47,800 nt of DNA from Thiotrichaceae bacterium. GTDB taxonomy: Bacteria; Pseudomonadota; Gammaproteobacteria; Thiotrichales; Thiotrichaceae. Of the stretch, positions 27,241 to 35,645 are shown in pieces; the first letter of the stretch is position 1, and each line of letters starts with the position of its first letter. The stretch is taken from positions 1-47,800 of the forward strand of contig JALXAX010000140.1 in NCBI GenBank assembly GCA_026991755.1. Direction: 5' to 3'. A program made the position numbers and the translations under genes. A model generated the notes under the pieces. That model made no database searches. It was not told the DNA's origin and was given only the letters and a program-made list of their open reading frames with translations.

Positions 27241-27440
27241 GGAAGCTCTGATCAAGCCATGATTCGTTTTTCTGAGGCTATAATTCGCCAGCTTTTCGCT
27301 ATAAAAGTGACCAATAGCTACGGCTATTGCTAACTTTTCTATCAAAAACCTGACAAATTCTATCTGCTAAAGCTTCTAAGTTTCGCTAAAGCTCAGCTAA
27401 GTCACAGAAATTCCGATCAGACTTAACCAGATTCCTTAAG
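27238..27440. repeat. MITE-like element, family A, with 7-bp target duplication
   Basis: The element is 203 bases, with ends TAAGGAAGCTCTGATCAAG and ACTTAACCAGATTCCTTAAG. The direct repeats GGTATCA at 27231-27237 and 27441-27447 are the target-site duplication. The interior folds with the apex CAATAGC-TACG-GCTATTG. Removal of the element and one repeat restores lapB as ...GTA TCA ATA TAA, followed 10 bases later by the pyrF ATG. The element thus landed in a tight lapB-pyrF junction and now separates the two genes by more than 200 bases. Confidence 0.88.
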
Positions 27441-27463
27441 GGTATCAATATAAGAGGTAGAAA

Positions 27464-28168
27464 ATGACCACGACACGCTTAATTATAGCACTCGACTTTC
27501 CTGCTGCTGATCTAGCTTTTAGATTTGTGAGGCAGCTTTCTCCCGACACCTGTAAGCTTAAAGTGGGCTTTGAGCTTTTTGTAGCAGCGGGACCTGCTTT
27601 TGTAGGAAAGCTGGTTGATTTAGGCTTCGATGTATTTCTTGATTTAAAATTTCACGATATTCCTAATACCGTTGCAGCTGCTTGTAAAACAGCTAGTCAT
27701 CTAGGGGTATGGATGATGAATGTGCATGCTTTAGGCGGTGAAAAAATGCTGGAAGCAGCTGCAAATTCAATTCAGTCTGTTGAAAAGCCTCCGTTATTGA
27801 TAGCGGTTACCATTCTGACTTCAATGGATGAGCAACAGCTATCAGGTATTGGTATTAATGAAGAGCCAAGAAATCAGGTGTTAAAATTGGCGGAGATGAC
27901 AAAGAACAATGGTCTTGATGGTGTCGTATGTTCTGCTCAGGAAGCGAATATGCTGAATACCCACTTGGGCAATGAGTTCCAGTTGGTTACGCCTGGCATC
28001 AGACCTACAAATAGTGAAAAGGGTGATCAAAGCAGAGTAATGACTCCGCTAGATGCGATTAAGTCGGGCGCAAGCTACTTGGTAGTGGGCCGTCCTATTA
28101 CTCAGGCGAACGAGCCGTTGAGCGTCATTGAGGGCATCAATAACGAAATAGTGTTGGCTACCCAGTGA
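27464..28168 (+). CDS. pyrF: Orotidine 5'-phosphate decarboxylase
   Basis: PyrF makes UMP by decarboxylating OMP. It has 234 residues, the group-I bacterial length. The active-site signature is FDVFLDLKFHDIPNTVAAA (the Asp-Lys-x-x-Asp catalytic set), and the phosphate-binding end reads VTPGIRPTNSEKGDQSRVMTP and YLVVGRPITQA. AAGAGGTAGAAA precedes the ATG. It was once directly coupled to lapB; a MITE now stands in between, so its expression must come through, or from, that element. Confidence 0.96.
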   Translation: MTTTRLIIALDFPAADLAFRFVRQLSPDTCKLKVGFELFVAAGPAFVGKLVDLGFDVFLDLKFHDIPNTVAAACKTASHLGVWMMNVHALGGEKMLEAAANSIQSVEKPPLLIAVTILTSMDEQQLSGIGINEEPRNQVLKLAEMTKNNGLDGVVCSAQEANMLNTHLGNEFQLVTPGIRPTNSEKGDQSRVMTPLDAIKSGASYLVVGRPITQANEPLSVIEGINNEIVLATQ

Positions 28169-28177
28169 ATATTTAAT

Positions 28178-28364
28178 GTAACTACTCAGCTTACCTCTAC
28201 TTTGCCCAATAGCTGCGTCGCCTACAGGGATGTAGGTGAGGGCGAAAACAGGACGCGGTAGCTTTGAAAGTGCTCATTTATACCTATAAACTGCGCGCTT
28301 TCGCCTTGCTCTTGAACAAAGTAGAGGGCAGTCTGAGCAGTTACGAATTACGCTGAGTAGTTAC
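28178..28364. repeat. MITE-like inverted-repeat element
   Basis: The outermost ends are a perfect 12-bp inverted repeat, GTAACTACTCAG (28178-28189) and CTGAGTAGTTAC (28353-28364). A second inner copy of the right end lies at 28333-28344 (CTGAGCAGTTAC), and CCTCTACTTTG pairs with CAAAGTAGAGG inside. It sits in the convergent pyrF-bamB gap, where it may also serve as a terminator. It lacks the AATAG-CTATT apex of the other families. Confidence 0.6.
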
Positions 28365-28390
28365 GATTTAATTGATAATAGATTGGCTAT

Positions 28391-29605
28391 CTACTGAATA
28401 GTATAAGCACTCAGCTCGCCGTTCTTGCTGAATGTGTAGAGAGTGTTACCCACCGCTTTGGGTGCAACGATGAAGCCACTCCCTGATGCACGAACCCGAC
28501 CAATTATTTCACCTGATTGCCTGTCGTACCAGTGTAAATAGCCTTCGCTATCACCTACTACAACATTAGATCCCATAATGACGGGAGCCGTAGGTGTTCT
28601 ACGGAGTAAATCGTCATTTTTCCAAACAGGTTCACCTGTCAGTGATTCTAATTTCCAGACCTGGCCTTCGTTGTCACTAACAAATAACTCCTTATCAGTG
28701 GCATCAATGCCAGAAAAGCTTGAAATATTTCGTTTCCAGCCAATCTTGCCTTTATGCATATCAATGCCGGCAATGTAACCTTGGTAGCTAACTGCAAATA
28801 ATGCCGTACCTACAGCGACCATTTCAGCATCAATATCAATTAATCCAGAAAGCTCTGTATGGTTGCTGTCTAAGCCCAATTTAGTTGACCATGCTTCTTT
28901 ACCAGAACTTAATTCATAAGCTCCGATAGAGCCATTATCAAAGCCTGTAATGACAAAAGGCCCAGCAAGTACGGGAGTACTAGCGCCTTGTAATGAGAGG
29001 GATGGGGTTTGTTGTGTGCGCTGCCATAGTAACTCGCCGTCTTTAGTAGAAAGCGCGTAAATCTTTCCTGTTAATGTGCGGAAAACCACGGTGCTATCTT
29101 TTACTGTAGAGATGGAAACGATAGGCTGTTTCAGTAGAGTAATCCAGCGTGTCTTTCCTGATGCGGTATCGAGAGCGATAGCACTACCTTTTTCAGTACC
29201 TATAAACACTAGGTTGTCACCCATGTTTAACCCACCCGTAATAGTTTCTCCCAGAGGTTCAGTCCAAATTAACTGGCCTGTTTTACGGTTGAATGCAGAA
29301 ATGCTGTTATGTCCTGCTGCAAGAATTTTATCTCCCACTATTTGTGGATATATTTCCAAACGTCCAGAGTGTTGGCTTGCACTAAGTCGTTTTTTCCAGA
29401 GTAAGCGAGGGGTAACCTTTTCTGTAATGGAAACTAGCTCTTTGGGTGTTTGATCGGAGACTACTTGCTGGCCAGGTGTAATTTGCTGGAAAGGTGTGGC
29501 AAGTTGGCTACAGCCACTGAGTGTGCTGATAGCAGTGATGTAGCCTATGCTACTTAGACTCCAAATGAGTAGTTTGGCGGTCTTAGTTGATAGATATGGG
29601 CGCAC
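28391..29605 (-). CDS. bamB: Outer-membrane assembly lipoprotein BamB
   Basis: BamB is the eight-bladed beta-propeller lipoprotein of the BAM complex that inserts outer-membrane proteins. It has 404 residues (usual 390). The start codon is GTG with AGGAG about ten bases before it. The lipobox TLSGC follows a hydrophobic stretch. PQQ-type blade repeats are seen in SAFNRKTGQLIWTEPLGE, SAIALDTASGKTRWITLL, YALSTKDGELLWQR and YLHWYDRQSGEIIGR. It is the last gene of the ndk-to-bamB run; der (engA), often next, is not present, and a repeat element follows. Confidence 0.95.
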   Translation of the reverse strand: MRPYLSTKTAKLLIWSLSSIGYITAISTLSGCSQLATPFQQITPGQQVVSDQTPKELVSITEKVTPRLLWKKRLSASQHSGRLEIYPQIVGDKILAAGHNSISAFNRKTGQLIWTEPLGETITGGLNMGDNLVFIGTEKGSAIALDTASGKTRWITLLKQPIVSISTVKDSTVVFRTLTGKIYALSTKDGELLWQRTQQTPSLSLQGASTPVLAGPFVITGFDNGSIGAYELSSGKEAWSTKLGLDSNHTELSGLIDIDAEMVAVGTALFAVSYQGYIAGIDMHKGKIGWKRNISSFSGIDATDKELFVSDNEGQVWKLESLTGEPVWKNDDLLRRTPTAPVIMGSNVVVGDSEGYLHWYDRQSGEIIGRVRASGSGFIVAPKAVGNTLYTFSKNGELSAYTIQ

Positions 29606-29610
29606 CGTGG

Positions 29611-30252
29611 TTATGCTCCTTCACCTGTTTTGTCATGATTGCTAACAGGGTTGACTAAGCCTAAGTTATCCAGTTTCATTTTTAAGTATCTAGGTGCATT
29701 TCCCCCAGATGACTGGATGGCTTGTTGGTAAGCAGTTGCAGCATCGCTTATCTGATCTTGTGCAAGATATAGGTCACCTTTTAATTCATCAATAAGTGAT
29801 GAATAGGCAGTGCTATAGCTTTGGTTAAGTAGAGATTTTGCTGTGTCAAAGTCTTTAGTGCTAATGTGTAGACGAGCAAGTTGCAGGCTAGCTACTTGTT
29901 TGATGAGTTCATCTGGTGTGTTGTCAATGGTCCACTGTAGCTCAGCTTTAGCTTGGTCTTCTTTCCCTGTTTCTGCCGCTTGTTTCGCTGCGTTAAGTGC
30001 TGCTAATGATGCATAGGGTGAGCCGGTTTTTTGTTTTAATTCGGCCAGTGTAGCTGGGTCCGCTTGCTTTTTTTGAGAGGCAAATAGAGAAGAGGCTTCT
30101 TCTGTTTCTGCTAATTTGTGGGCTTGCCATTGCTGCCAGCCAAGTACGCTTCCGATAGCGAGTGCAACCCCCAACATGACGGACGTGCCATTTTCTTTCC
30201 ACCATTTCTTCAGGTCTTCTGCTTTTTCTTGATCGGTTTTTAAATCAGTCAT
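29611..30252 (-). CDS. yfgM: YfgM-type membrane-anchored TPR protein
   Basis: YfgM is a bitopic inner-membrane protein linked to the Sec translocon and periplasmic chaperones. It has 213 residues: a cytosolic segment with the family opening DQEKAEDLKKWWKENGTSV, one membrane helix (MLGVALAIGSVLGWQQW) and periplasmic TPR-like helices (YASLAALNAAKQAAETG, LARLHISTKDFDTAKSLL, YLAQDQISDAATAYQQAI). It lies between hisS and bamB, its conserved place, with 5 bases to bamB. Confidence 0.93.
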   Translation of the reverse strand: MTDLKTDQEKAEDLKKWWKENGTSVMLGVALAIGSVLGWQQWQAHKLAETEEASSLFASQKKQADPATLAELKQKTGSPYASLAALNAAKQAAETGKEDQAKAELQWTIDNTPDELIKQVASLQLARLHISTKDFDTAKSLLNQSYSTAYSSLIDELKGDLYLAQDQISDAATAYQQAIQSSGGNAPRYLKMKLDNLGLVNPVSNHDKTGEGA

Positions 30253-30287
30253 TTTTCTTGTTTATACCTATAAATAAAAGCTACTCG

Positions 30288-31574
30288 CTAAGAGAATAGC
30301 TCTTTAGATTGAATATATGTAACAAGCTCAGCCTGTGGCAGAGTCTGTTGCTGAGCATCTCTATCACGCATAGGTTTAATAGTGACGCTGTTATTATTGA
30401 TTTCATTTTCACCCATAATCAGAGCGTATTGTGCTGCAGATTTATCGGCTCGTTTAATTTGTGCTTTGAAGCTACCACCACCACAGTTACAGATCAACTT
30501 TAACTGCGGAAATTGGCTGCGTAATTGTTCAGCTAGTTTCATCCCTGCTAGCTGTGCTTCATCACCCGCCATAATCATAAAAAAGTGAGGTACGGGTGTG
30601 TCGGTACTAATACCTTGGGCTTCCATTAATCCAAGCACACGCTCTACGCCCATGGCGAAACCACACGCAGGGGTGGGTTTGCTGCCTAATTGTTCTACTA
30701 GTCCGTCGTATCGTCCGCCACCACAAACTGTGCCTTGTGAGCCAAGTTCATTAGTGGTCCATTCGAACACGGTTTTTGAGTAGTAATCTAGTCCACGTAC
30801 AAGGCGTGGGTTGATGATATAAGGGATGTTCATAGCATCAAGTAACTTTTTCAACTGATCAAAATGAGCCTCAGACTCTTCATCCAAATGATCAATGATG
30901 CTAGGTGCGTTCTGAATAAGCGCTTGCATATCTGGATTTTTACTGTCCAGAATTCTCATGGGGTTTGAGGTTAAGCGTCGTTTTGAATCTTCATCCAGCA
31001 AGCTCATGTCTGTTGAGAAATATTCAACCAAAATTGCTTTGTAAGCTTTTCTTGATTCAGCGCTGCCAATAGAGTTTAGTTCAAGGTCTATGTTTATAAG
31101 ACCGAGTATTTTCCATAGTCGAGCAGTAAGTGCAATAAGCTCTGCATCAATATCAGGGCCAGACATGCCAAAAGTTTCGACGCCAATTTGGTGAAATTGG
31201 CGGTAGCGGCCTTTTTGAGGGCGTTCACGACGGAACATCGGGCCTGTGTACCAAATGCGTTGCTGTTGATTATAGAGTAGGCCGTGTTGAATGCCTGCGC
31301 GAACACATCCTGCTGTGCCTTCGGGACGTAGCGTCAAACTACTTTCATTGCGATCCGTAAAGGTATACATCTCTTTTTCAACAATATCGGTTACTTCTCC
31401 GATGGAGCGTTTAAAGAGTTCGGTCGATTCCAGGATAGGCATACGCATTTCGCTATAGCCATAATGGGAGAGTAGCTCTCTGAAACATCCTTCTAGATGT
31501 TGCCAAGCTGGAGATTGACTGGGAAGAATGTCGTGTACGCCACGAATAGATTGTATTGTTTTTGCCTTGCTCAT
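30288..31574 (-). CDS. hisS: Histidyl-tRNA synthetase
   Basis: This is a class II synthetase of 428 residues, the usual bacterial length. Motif 1 region [15 protein letters not shown], motif 2 ([21 protein letters not shown]), the histidine-A motif ([15 protein letters not shown]) and motif 3 ([10 protein letters not shown]) are all present. The C-terminal anticodon-binding domain ends with [15 protein letters not shown]. It follows rodZ by 20 bases; ispG, which stands between rodZ and hisS in most gammaproteobacteria, is missing here. Confidence 0.97.
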   Translation of the reverse strand: MSKAKTIQSIRGVHDILPSQSPAWQHLEGCFRELLSHYGYSEMRMPILESTELFKRSIGEVTDIVEKEMYTFTDRNESSLTLRPEGTAGCVRAGIQHGLLYNQQQRIWYTGPMFRRERPQKGRYRQFHQIGVETFGMSGPDIDAELIALTARLWKILGLINIDLELNSIGSAESRKAYKAILVEYFSTDMSLLDEDSKRRLTSNPMRILDSKNPDMQALIQNAPSIIDHLDEESEAHFDQLKKLLDAMNIPYIINPRLVRGLDYYSKTVFEWTTNELGSQGTVCGGGRYDGLVEQLGSKPTPACGFAMGVERVLGLMEAQGISTDTPVPHFFMIMAGDEAQLAGMKLAEQLRSQFPQLKLICNCGGGSFKAQIKRADKSAAQYALIMGENEINNNSVTIKPMRDRDAQQQTLPQAELVTYIQSKELFS

Positions 31575-31594
31575 GTCTTTGCTCGTATGTCTGC

Positions 31595-32644
31595 CTATTC
31601 GATTCCGAATTTGGCGACACTTCCTTTAGTAAATTGACTGACATCCATTTCTTTACCATTAACAAAGAGCTGCATTCCTGGAGCATTGCCAATTTTGAGC
31701 TTAAGTGGGCTATTGAGTGATAATACTTTTTCGGTGCCTGCTTTATGGAGTGCCTCAAAAACTGTTTTATCACTTTTATCTTTAATCTGTATCCACACCT
31801 CTTCAGAAAAAATGAGTTTCAGCTGTGTATCACCCGTTGTTTCAGGTGTATTTTCATTTTCGGTTGAAGTAGTTTCTTCCGCATCAGTTGTTGAGCCTGA
31901 TGATGGGGTGTCTACCTTCGTTTCGGCTACTTCTTGCGAATCTTCTGTAGTATTTGTATCTTTTACTTGGCTGTCCGTCGTATTGTTGTCTGAAATAGGT
32001 TGTTCATTCTGATCATCAGTTGATGCAGACGTCGTACTTTCATTTGTTGTTGCTTCTTCTTCGGGATCGTCAGTATTATCTTCACTGATAGGTAAATTAC
32101 CAGGTACGTCCCCCGTTAATGATGGAAGACTCGAAGAGCCATCCATGTCACTAGCTTGTTGTTCGCCTGATGCGCTAGGCGTTGAAAAACTAGTCCATAG
32201 ATTACTTGTCCAGTCGCGAACAGCGGGAACCATGGAAAGTATACCTAGCAGTAAAAGCAAGCCCGTGAGGAGAGCTAATTTGGCTCTTTGAGGTGTAATT
32301 AAGGGTTGTTCAATGTCGTGATAGGAAGAGGTGTTCGTGTTGTATGCACTTTCTGCCGTAGCCTGCTCACCTCTTAGTTTGTTGTATATTTCAATAAGTG
32401 CTTCAGAATTATTTCCAGTGAGGCTGGCATAGTGTCGTAAATAACCACGCACGTATGGAGACTCAGGTAAGCTATCAAATTGTTCGTTTTCGAGTGCTTC
32501 GATAGCTGAGGGGTTTAGGCATAGTGCATCTGAAATACCTTCGATGCTAAGGTTGGCAGACTCACGATATTCTTTTAGCAATTTACTTAAATCACCATTT
32601 TCTATTGAGTCGCTATATGTGTTTGATTCGTTATCAGTTGCCAT
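31595..32644 (-). CDS. rodZ: Cytoskeletal cell-shape protein RodZ
   Basis: RodZ ties MreB filaments to the membrane. Its 349 residues consist of an N-terminal Cro/C1-type helix-turn-helix domain ([20 protein letters not shown], ending [15 protein letters not shown]), one membrane helix ([20 protein letters not shown]) and a long periplasmic linker made almost only of Ser, Thr, Asp and Glu. The C-terminal DUF4115 domain begins [15 protein letters not shown] and ends near [10 protein letters not shown]. It lies in the pilF-rodZ-hisS order. The linker is unusually acidic, which may be an adaptation to salt. Confidence 0.94.
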   Translation of the reverse strand: MATDNESNTYSDSIENGDLSKLLKEYRESANLSIEGISDALCLNPSAIEALENEQFDSLPESPYVRGYLRHYASLTGNNSEALIEIYNKLRGEQATAESAYNTNTSSYHDIEQPLITPQRAKLALLTGLLLLLGILSMVPAVRDWTSNLWTSFSTPSASGEQQASDMDGSSSLPSLTGDVPGNLPISEDNTDDPEEEATTNESTTSASTDDQNEQPISDNNTTDSQVKDTNTTEDSQEVAETKVDTPSSGSTTDAEETTSTENENTPETTGDTQLKLIFSEEVWIQIKDKSDKTVFEALHKAGTEKVLSLNSPLKLKIGNAPGMQLFVNGKEMDVSQFTKGSVAKFGIE

Positions 32645-32654
32645 TATTTTTCCA

Positions 32655-33416
32655 TTAATTCAAGCTTACGGCTTCTTTGCTGTTAGGGTATAGCTTCAAT
32701 AGCTTGGCTGAGCATTTATCAGCTGTTTTGATTTCTCCTAATTGCACATGAACTTTCTGACAAAGAGCTAAAGATTTAGCGTTTTCACCCGCTGTTTCAT
32801 TGTAGCGGAATAAGAAAGCTTGGGAGCGTGGATAATCTCGCTGATCATATGCTAATTTTGCTGTGGCATAAAGAGCAGGAGCAAAGTTTGGCTGTTTTTT
32901 TAATGCTTTGCTTAGGAAGTCAGCGGCTTTTGTTGGGTTTCCTGCATCGCCTGCGCAAACACCTGCATTGGTAAGAGCATAAGCAGGAGTGGCATAAAGA
33001 GGATCTTTCAATGCTTTTAGAAAATAGTTTTCAGCGCGAGTGAATTGTTTTTGCTCACATAAAAAAAGGCCGTAGTTGTTGTTGATCTCTGGATTATTAG
33101 GTGAATACTTTATGGCTTTTAGATAGTGACTTTTTGCTTTGTTACTTTGTTTAAGTGATTGCTGCAAAATAGCAAAATAGTGATGCGCATCTGCTGATTC
33201 CGGGTTTTGCTCCAGGGCTTTTGTGAGCTTTTCATTCGCTAAACGCATTCTGCCTTTGCGTAAGTATTCCGCACCTAATCTGGCGTTGTAACTTGATGCT
33301 TTAACAGGTTTTGGTGCTTTGCTAGGAGTGCTCGAACATCCAGTGTTAGTGAACGCAATAAATGAAAAGATAAGCGTTGTTAGTGTTAGGTGTTTGATTG
33401 GATGGTTCATTATCAT
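32655..33416 (-). CDS. pilF: Type IV pilus pilotin PilF/PilW (TPR lipoprotein)
   Basis: PilF brings the PilQ secretin to the outer membrane. It has 253 residues: signal peptide with lipobox (FTNTGCSS), then six TPR motifs (YNARLGAEYLRKGRMRLANE, ADAHHYFAILQQSLKQ, PEINNNYGLFLCEQKQ, and others). The ATG at 33410 (MNHPIKHLTL) may be the true start rather than 33416. It is followed by rodZ after 10 bases. Upstream, a MITE (33454-33612) now lies between it and rlmN. Confidence 0.92.
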   Translation of the reverse strand: MIMNHPIKHLTLTTLIFSFIAFTNTGCSSTPSKAPKPVKASSYNARLGAEYLRKGRMRLANEKLTKALEQNPESADAHHYFAILQQSLKQSNKAKSHYLKAIKYSPNNPEINNNYGLFLCEQKQFTRAENYFLKALKDPLYATPAYALTNAGVCAGDAGNPTKAADFLSKALKKQPNFAPALYATAKLAYDQRDYPRSQAFLFRYNETAGENAKSLALCQKVHVQLGEIKTADKCSAKLLKLYPNSKEAVSLN

Positions 33417-33453
33417 GCCCTGTTTTTATTATGTTCTGCTTTTTTATTATTGT

Positions 33454-33612
33454 GAGACCTTTGCACGAAAGATATGACGAATAAAAATGGCTTGAATTTC
33501 CTCTATTTCTACTAAAAATTCGGCCAATAGCTCGGCTATTACCCTCTTTTTTAGCAAAAATAGAGAAAATTACGCTCATTTTTCTCTCGCCATCCTTTCA
33601 TGCAAAGGTCTC
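33454..33612. repeat. MITE-like element, family C, with 5-bp target duplication
   Basis: The 159-base element has ends GAGACCTTTGCACGAAAG and CTTTCATGCAAAGGTCTC (one mismatch). ATTGT lies directly on both sides (33449-33453 and 33613-33617). The whole element folds: CTCTATTT-ctaCTAAAAA pairs with TTTTTTAGcaa-AAATAGAG, and the apex is CCAATAGC-TCG-GCTATTA. It sits between rlmN and pilF, two genes that are normally adjacent. The GAGACCTTTGCA end recalls some IS5-type ends. Confidence 0.85.
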
Positions 33613-33713
33613 ATTGTAAATTATCAGTAGTTGTTCGGGTTGTTGCCGTATTTATTGGATCATTGCTTGGACTTAAGGTTCTTGATGCTTTGATTAAAGA
33701 AAAAGTAAGGAGT

Positions 33714-34841
33714 TCAAAGATTTTTTTCAATTCGGATGAAGTGCGATTCTCTTTTGCTTTTATCGTTTACTTTTCCAGCAAGTTGCCCACAGGCTGCATC
33801 AATATCGTCGCCACGTGTCTTTCGTTTCATGGTAATAACTCCAGCGCTGGCGAGTATATCATGAAAACGATTAATGCGCTTTTGACTTGAACATTTATAT
33901 CGGGTTTCAGGGAAGGGGTTGAAAGGTATCAGGTTGATTTTAGACGGAGTATTTTTCAATATCTTGATGAGCTGGTAAGCGTGCTCGTCTGAATCGTTAA
34001 CACCATCTAGTAAAACATACTCCATTGTTATGCGTTCGCGCGCTGCTTTTTTATCTAAAAAACGATTGCAGGCTTTTAATAGTACTTCAATAGGGTATTT
34101 ATTATTAAGAGGTACGAGTTTGTTACGTAACTCGTTGTTGGGTGCGTGTAGTGATACCGCTAGCGCGATATCAACCGTATCGGTTAGGCGCTCGAGGGCG
34201 GGTACAACACCTGAAGTGCTAACGGTTACGCGACGTTTACTAAGTCCGTAAGCATTATCATCGAGCATTAAATGTATCGTGTCGATGACGTTGTTGTAGT
34301 TAAGTAGCGGTTCGCCCATACCCATAAAGACGACGTTGCTGATAACGCGTTCTTCAGTAGGATGTTTTTGTAGCAAGTTTTTAGCGACCCATAGTTGACC
34401 AATAATCTCAGCAACACTGAGGTTTCGGTTAAAGCCCTGGCGAGCTGTTGAGCAGAAAGTGCAATCTAAAGCACAGCCCACTTGCGATGAAATGCATAAA
34501 GTTCCCCGAGTTGATTCGGGGATAAAGACGACCTCTATGCAGTTGCCGTCTTCAAGCCGTAGTAGCCATTTGCAAGTGCCATCAGAGGATAGTTGTTCGG
34601 TAACCACTTCTGGAGGGCGCACTTCCGCAATTTTTTGTAACTCAGTACGGAGTGATTTGCTGAGGTTGGTCATCTGATCAAAATCAGCAACACCCTGTTG
34701 ATGAATCCACTTAATGAGCTGTACTGCACGAAAAGGCTTTTCTCCATGTTCTAAGAAAAAAGTTTTCATCTTTTCAGTGCTGTAATCCAGCAAATTAAAT
34801 TTTCGTTGGCTTTCGCTCACAATGTCATCTTCGGTTATCAA
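33714..34841 (-). CDS. rlmN: Dual-specificity 23S rRNA/tRNA adenine-C2 methyltransferase RlmN
   Basis: This radical-SAM enzyme methylates A2503 of 23S rRNA and A37 of several tRNAs. It has 375 residues. The cluster motif CTFC is within GCALDCTFCSTARQGFNR, the SAM-binding GMGEPL within NVVFMGMGEPLLNYNN, and the second methyl-carrying Cys within DIDAACGQLAGK. The length and ends match E. coli RlmN (384). It follows ndk, 60 bases downstream, and precedes a MITE and pilF. Confidence 0.96.
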   Translation of the reverse strand: MITEDDIVSESQRKFNLLDYSTEKMKTFFLEHGEKPFRAVQLIKWIHQQGVADFDQMTNLSKSLRTELQKIAEVRPPEVVTEQLSSDGTCKWLLRLEDGNCIEVVFIPESTRGTLCISSQVGCALDCTFCSTARQGFNRNLSVAEIIGQLWVAKNLLQKHPTEERVISNVVFMGMGEPLLNYNNVIDTIHLMLDDNAYGLSKRRVTVSTSGVVPALERLTDTVDIALAVSLHAPNNELRNKLVPLNNKYPIEVLLKACNRFLDKKAARERITMEYVLLDGVNDSDEHAYQLIKILKNTPSKINLIPFNPFPETRYKCSSQKRINRFHDILASAGVITMKRKTRGDDIDAACGQLAGKVNDKSKRESHFIRIEKNL

Positions 34842-34901
34842 TAGTTACGGTGCTATTTATGTTATGCGCAGTATTACATCTAGTACTGTTACTCAGTTCA
34901 A

Positions 34902-35333
34902 CTAGCGAGTACGTGGGCAGATTTCATTTTCAGAAAAGAAGTAATCCATTTCTATCTTAGCATTTTCAGCGCTGTCTGATCCGTGTACCGCATTCTCATC
35001 AATGGTTGATGCGAAGTCTGCACGAATAGTACCTGCGTCAGCTTCAGCTGGGTTAGTTGCTCCCATTACTTCACGGTTCTTAGCAATAGCATCTTCGCCT
35101 TCTAGGAGTTGAATCATTACTGGGCCAGAAGTCATGAATTCTACAAGGTCATTGAAGAAAGGGCGTTCTTTATGTACTGCGTAAAAACCACCTGCATCTT
35201 CATCCGATAGATGCTTCATTTTTGCAGCAATGATTTTAAGACCTGCTTTCTCGAAACGGTCATAAATTTGACCAATTACATTTTTGCCAACAGCATCAGG
35301 TTTGATGATAGAAATAGTGCGTTCGATAGCCAT
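34902..35333 (-). CDS. ndk: Nucleoside diphosphate kinase
   Basis: Ndk equilibrates nucleoside triphosphates through a phospho-histidine. It has 143 residues, exactly the E. coli length. The active-site signature [12 protein letters not shown] contains the phosphorylated His, and the ends [20 protein letters not shown] and SENEI are typical. GGAGATCCTTC precedes the ATG. It is the first gene of the minus-strand group through bamB, so the promoter should lie in 35334-35645. Confidence 0.97.
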   Translation of the reverse strand: MAIERTISIIKPDAVGKNVIGQIYDRFEKAGLKIIAAKMKHLSDEDAGGFYAVHKERPFFNDLVEFMTSGPVMIQLLEGEDAIAKNREVMGATNPAEADAGTIRADFASTIDENAVHGSDSAENAKIEMDYFFSENEICPRTR

Positions 35334-35645
35334 GAAGGATCTCCAATAAAATTAAATAAGTGTAGTGTGTAAAGTGTCACACCTTAAAACCGCGCCATTG
35401 TACAAGGGCTTATGCATAAGGTAAACAACTCTAGTCAGTATAAAATAGTTGGCTTGTTCAGGAGTTCTTAATTGATGCTGTCTACCGTTATGCTCACTTT
35501 TTATCGTGATGTGAAAGCCAGTTGTCAATTTCGCAGTAGAAGATTGAGTATAGTGTTTGGCATTATCGACAGTATCTTTCACTGATAGCTACGTTCGGGC
35601 ACTTATTTAGGACGTACAGAATAATTATAATTATAAGGAATAACG
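35334..35645. other. Divergent spacer between ndk and the coiled-coil protein gene
   Basis: This stretch of about 310 bases must carry the promoters of both genes. TAATTATAATTATAAGG just before 35645 holds a -10-like TATAAT and the ribosome site of the plus-strand gene. No hairpin or repeat family was found; a 76-codon minus-strand frame here has no recognisable content. Confidence 0.4.

Noticed and set aside
35352-35582. 76-codon minus-strand frame upstream of ndk
   Set aside because: No protein-like composition or ribosome site; it covers the probable divergent promoter region.
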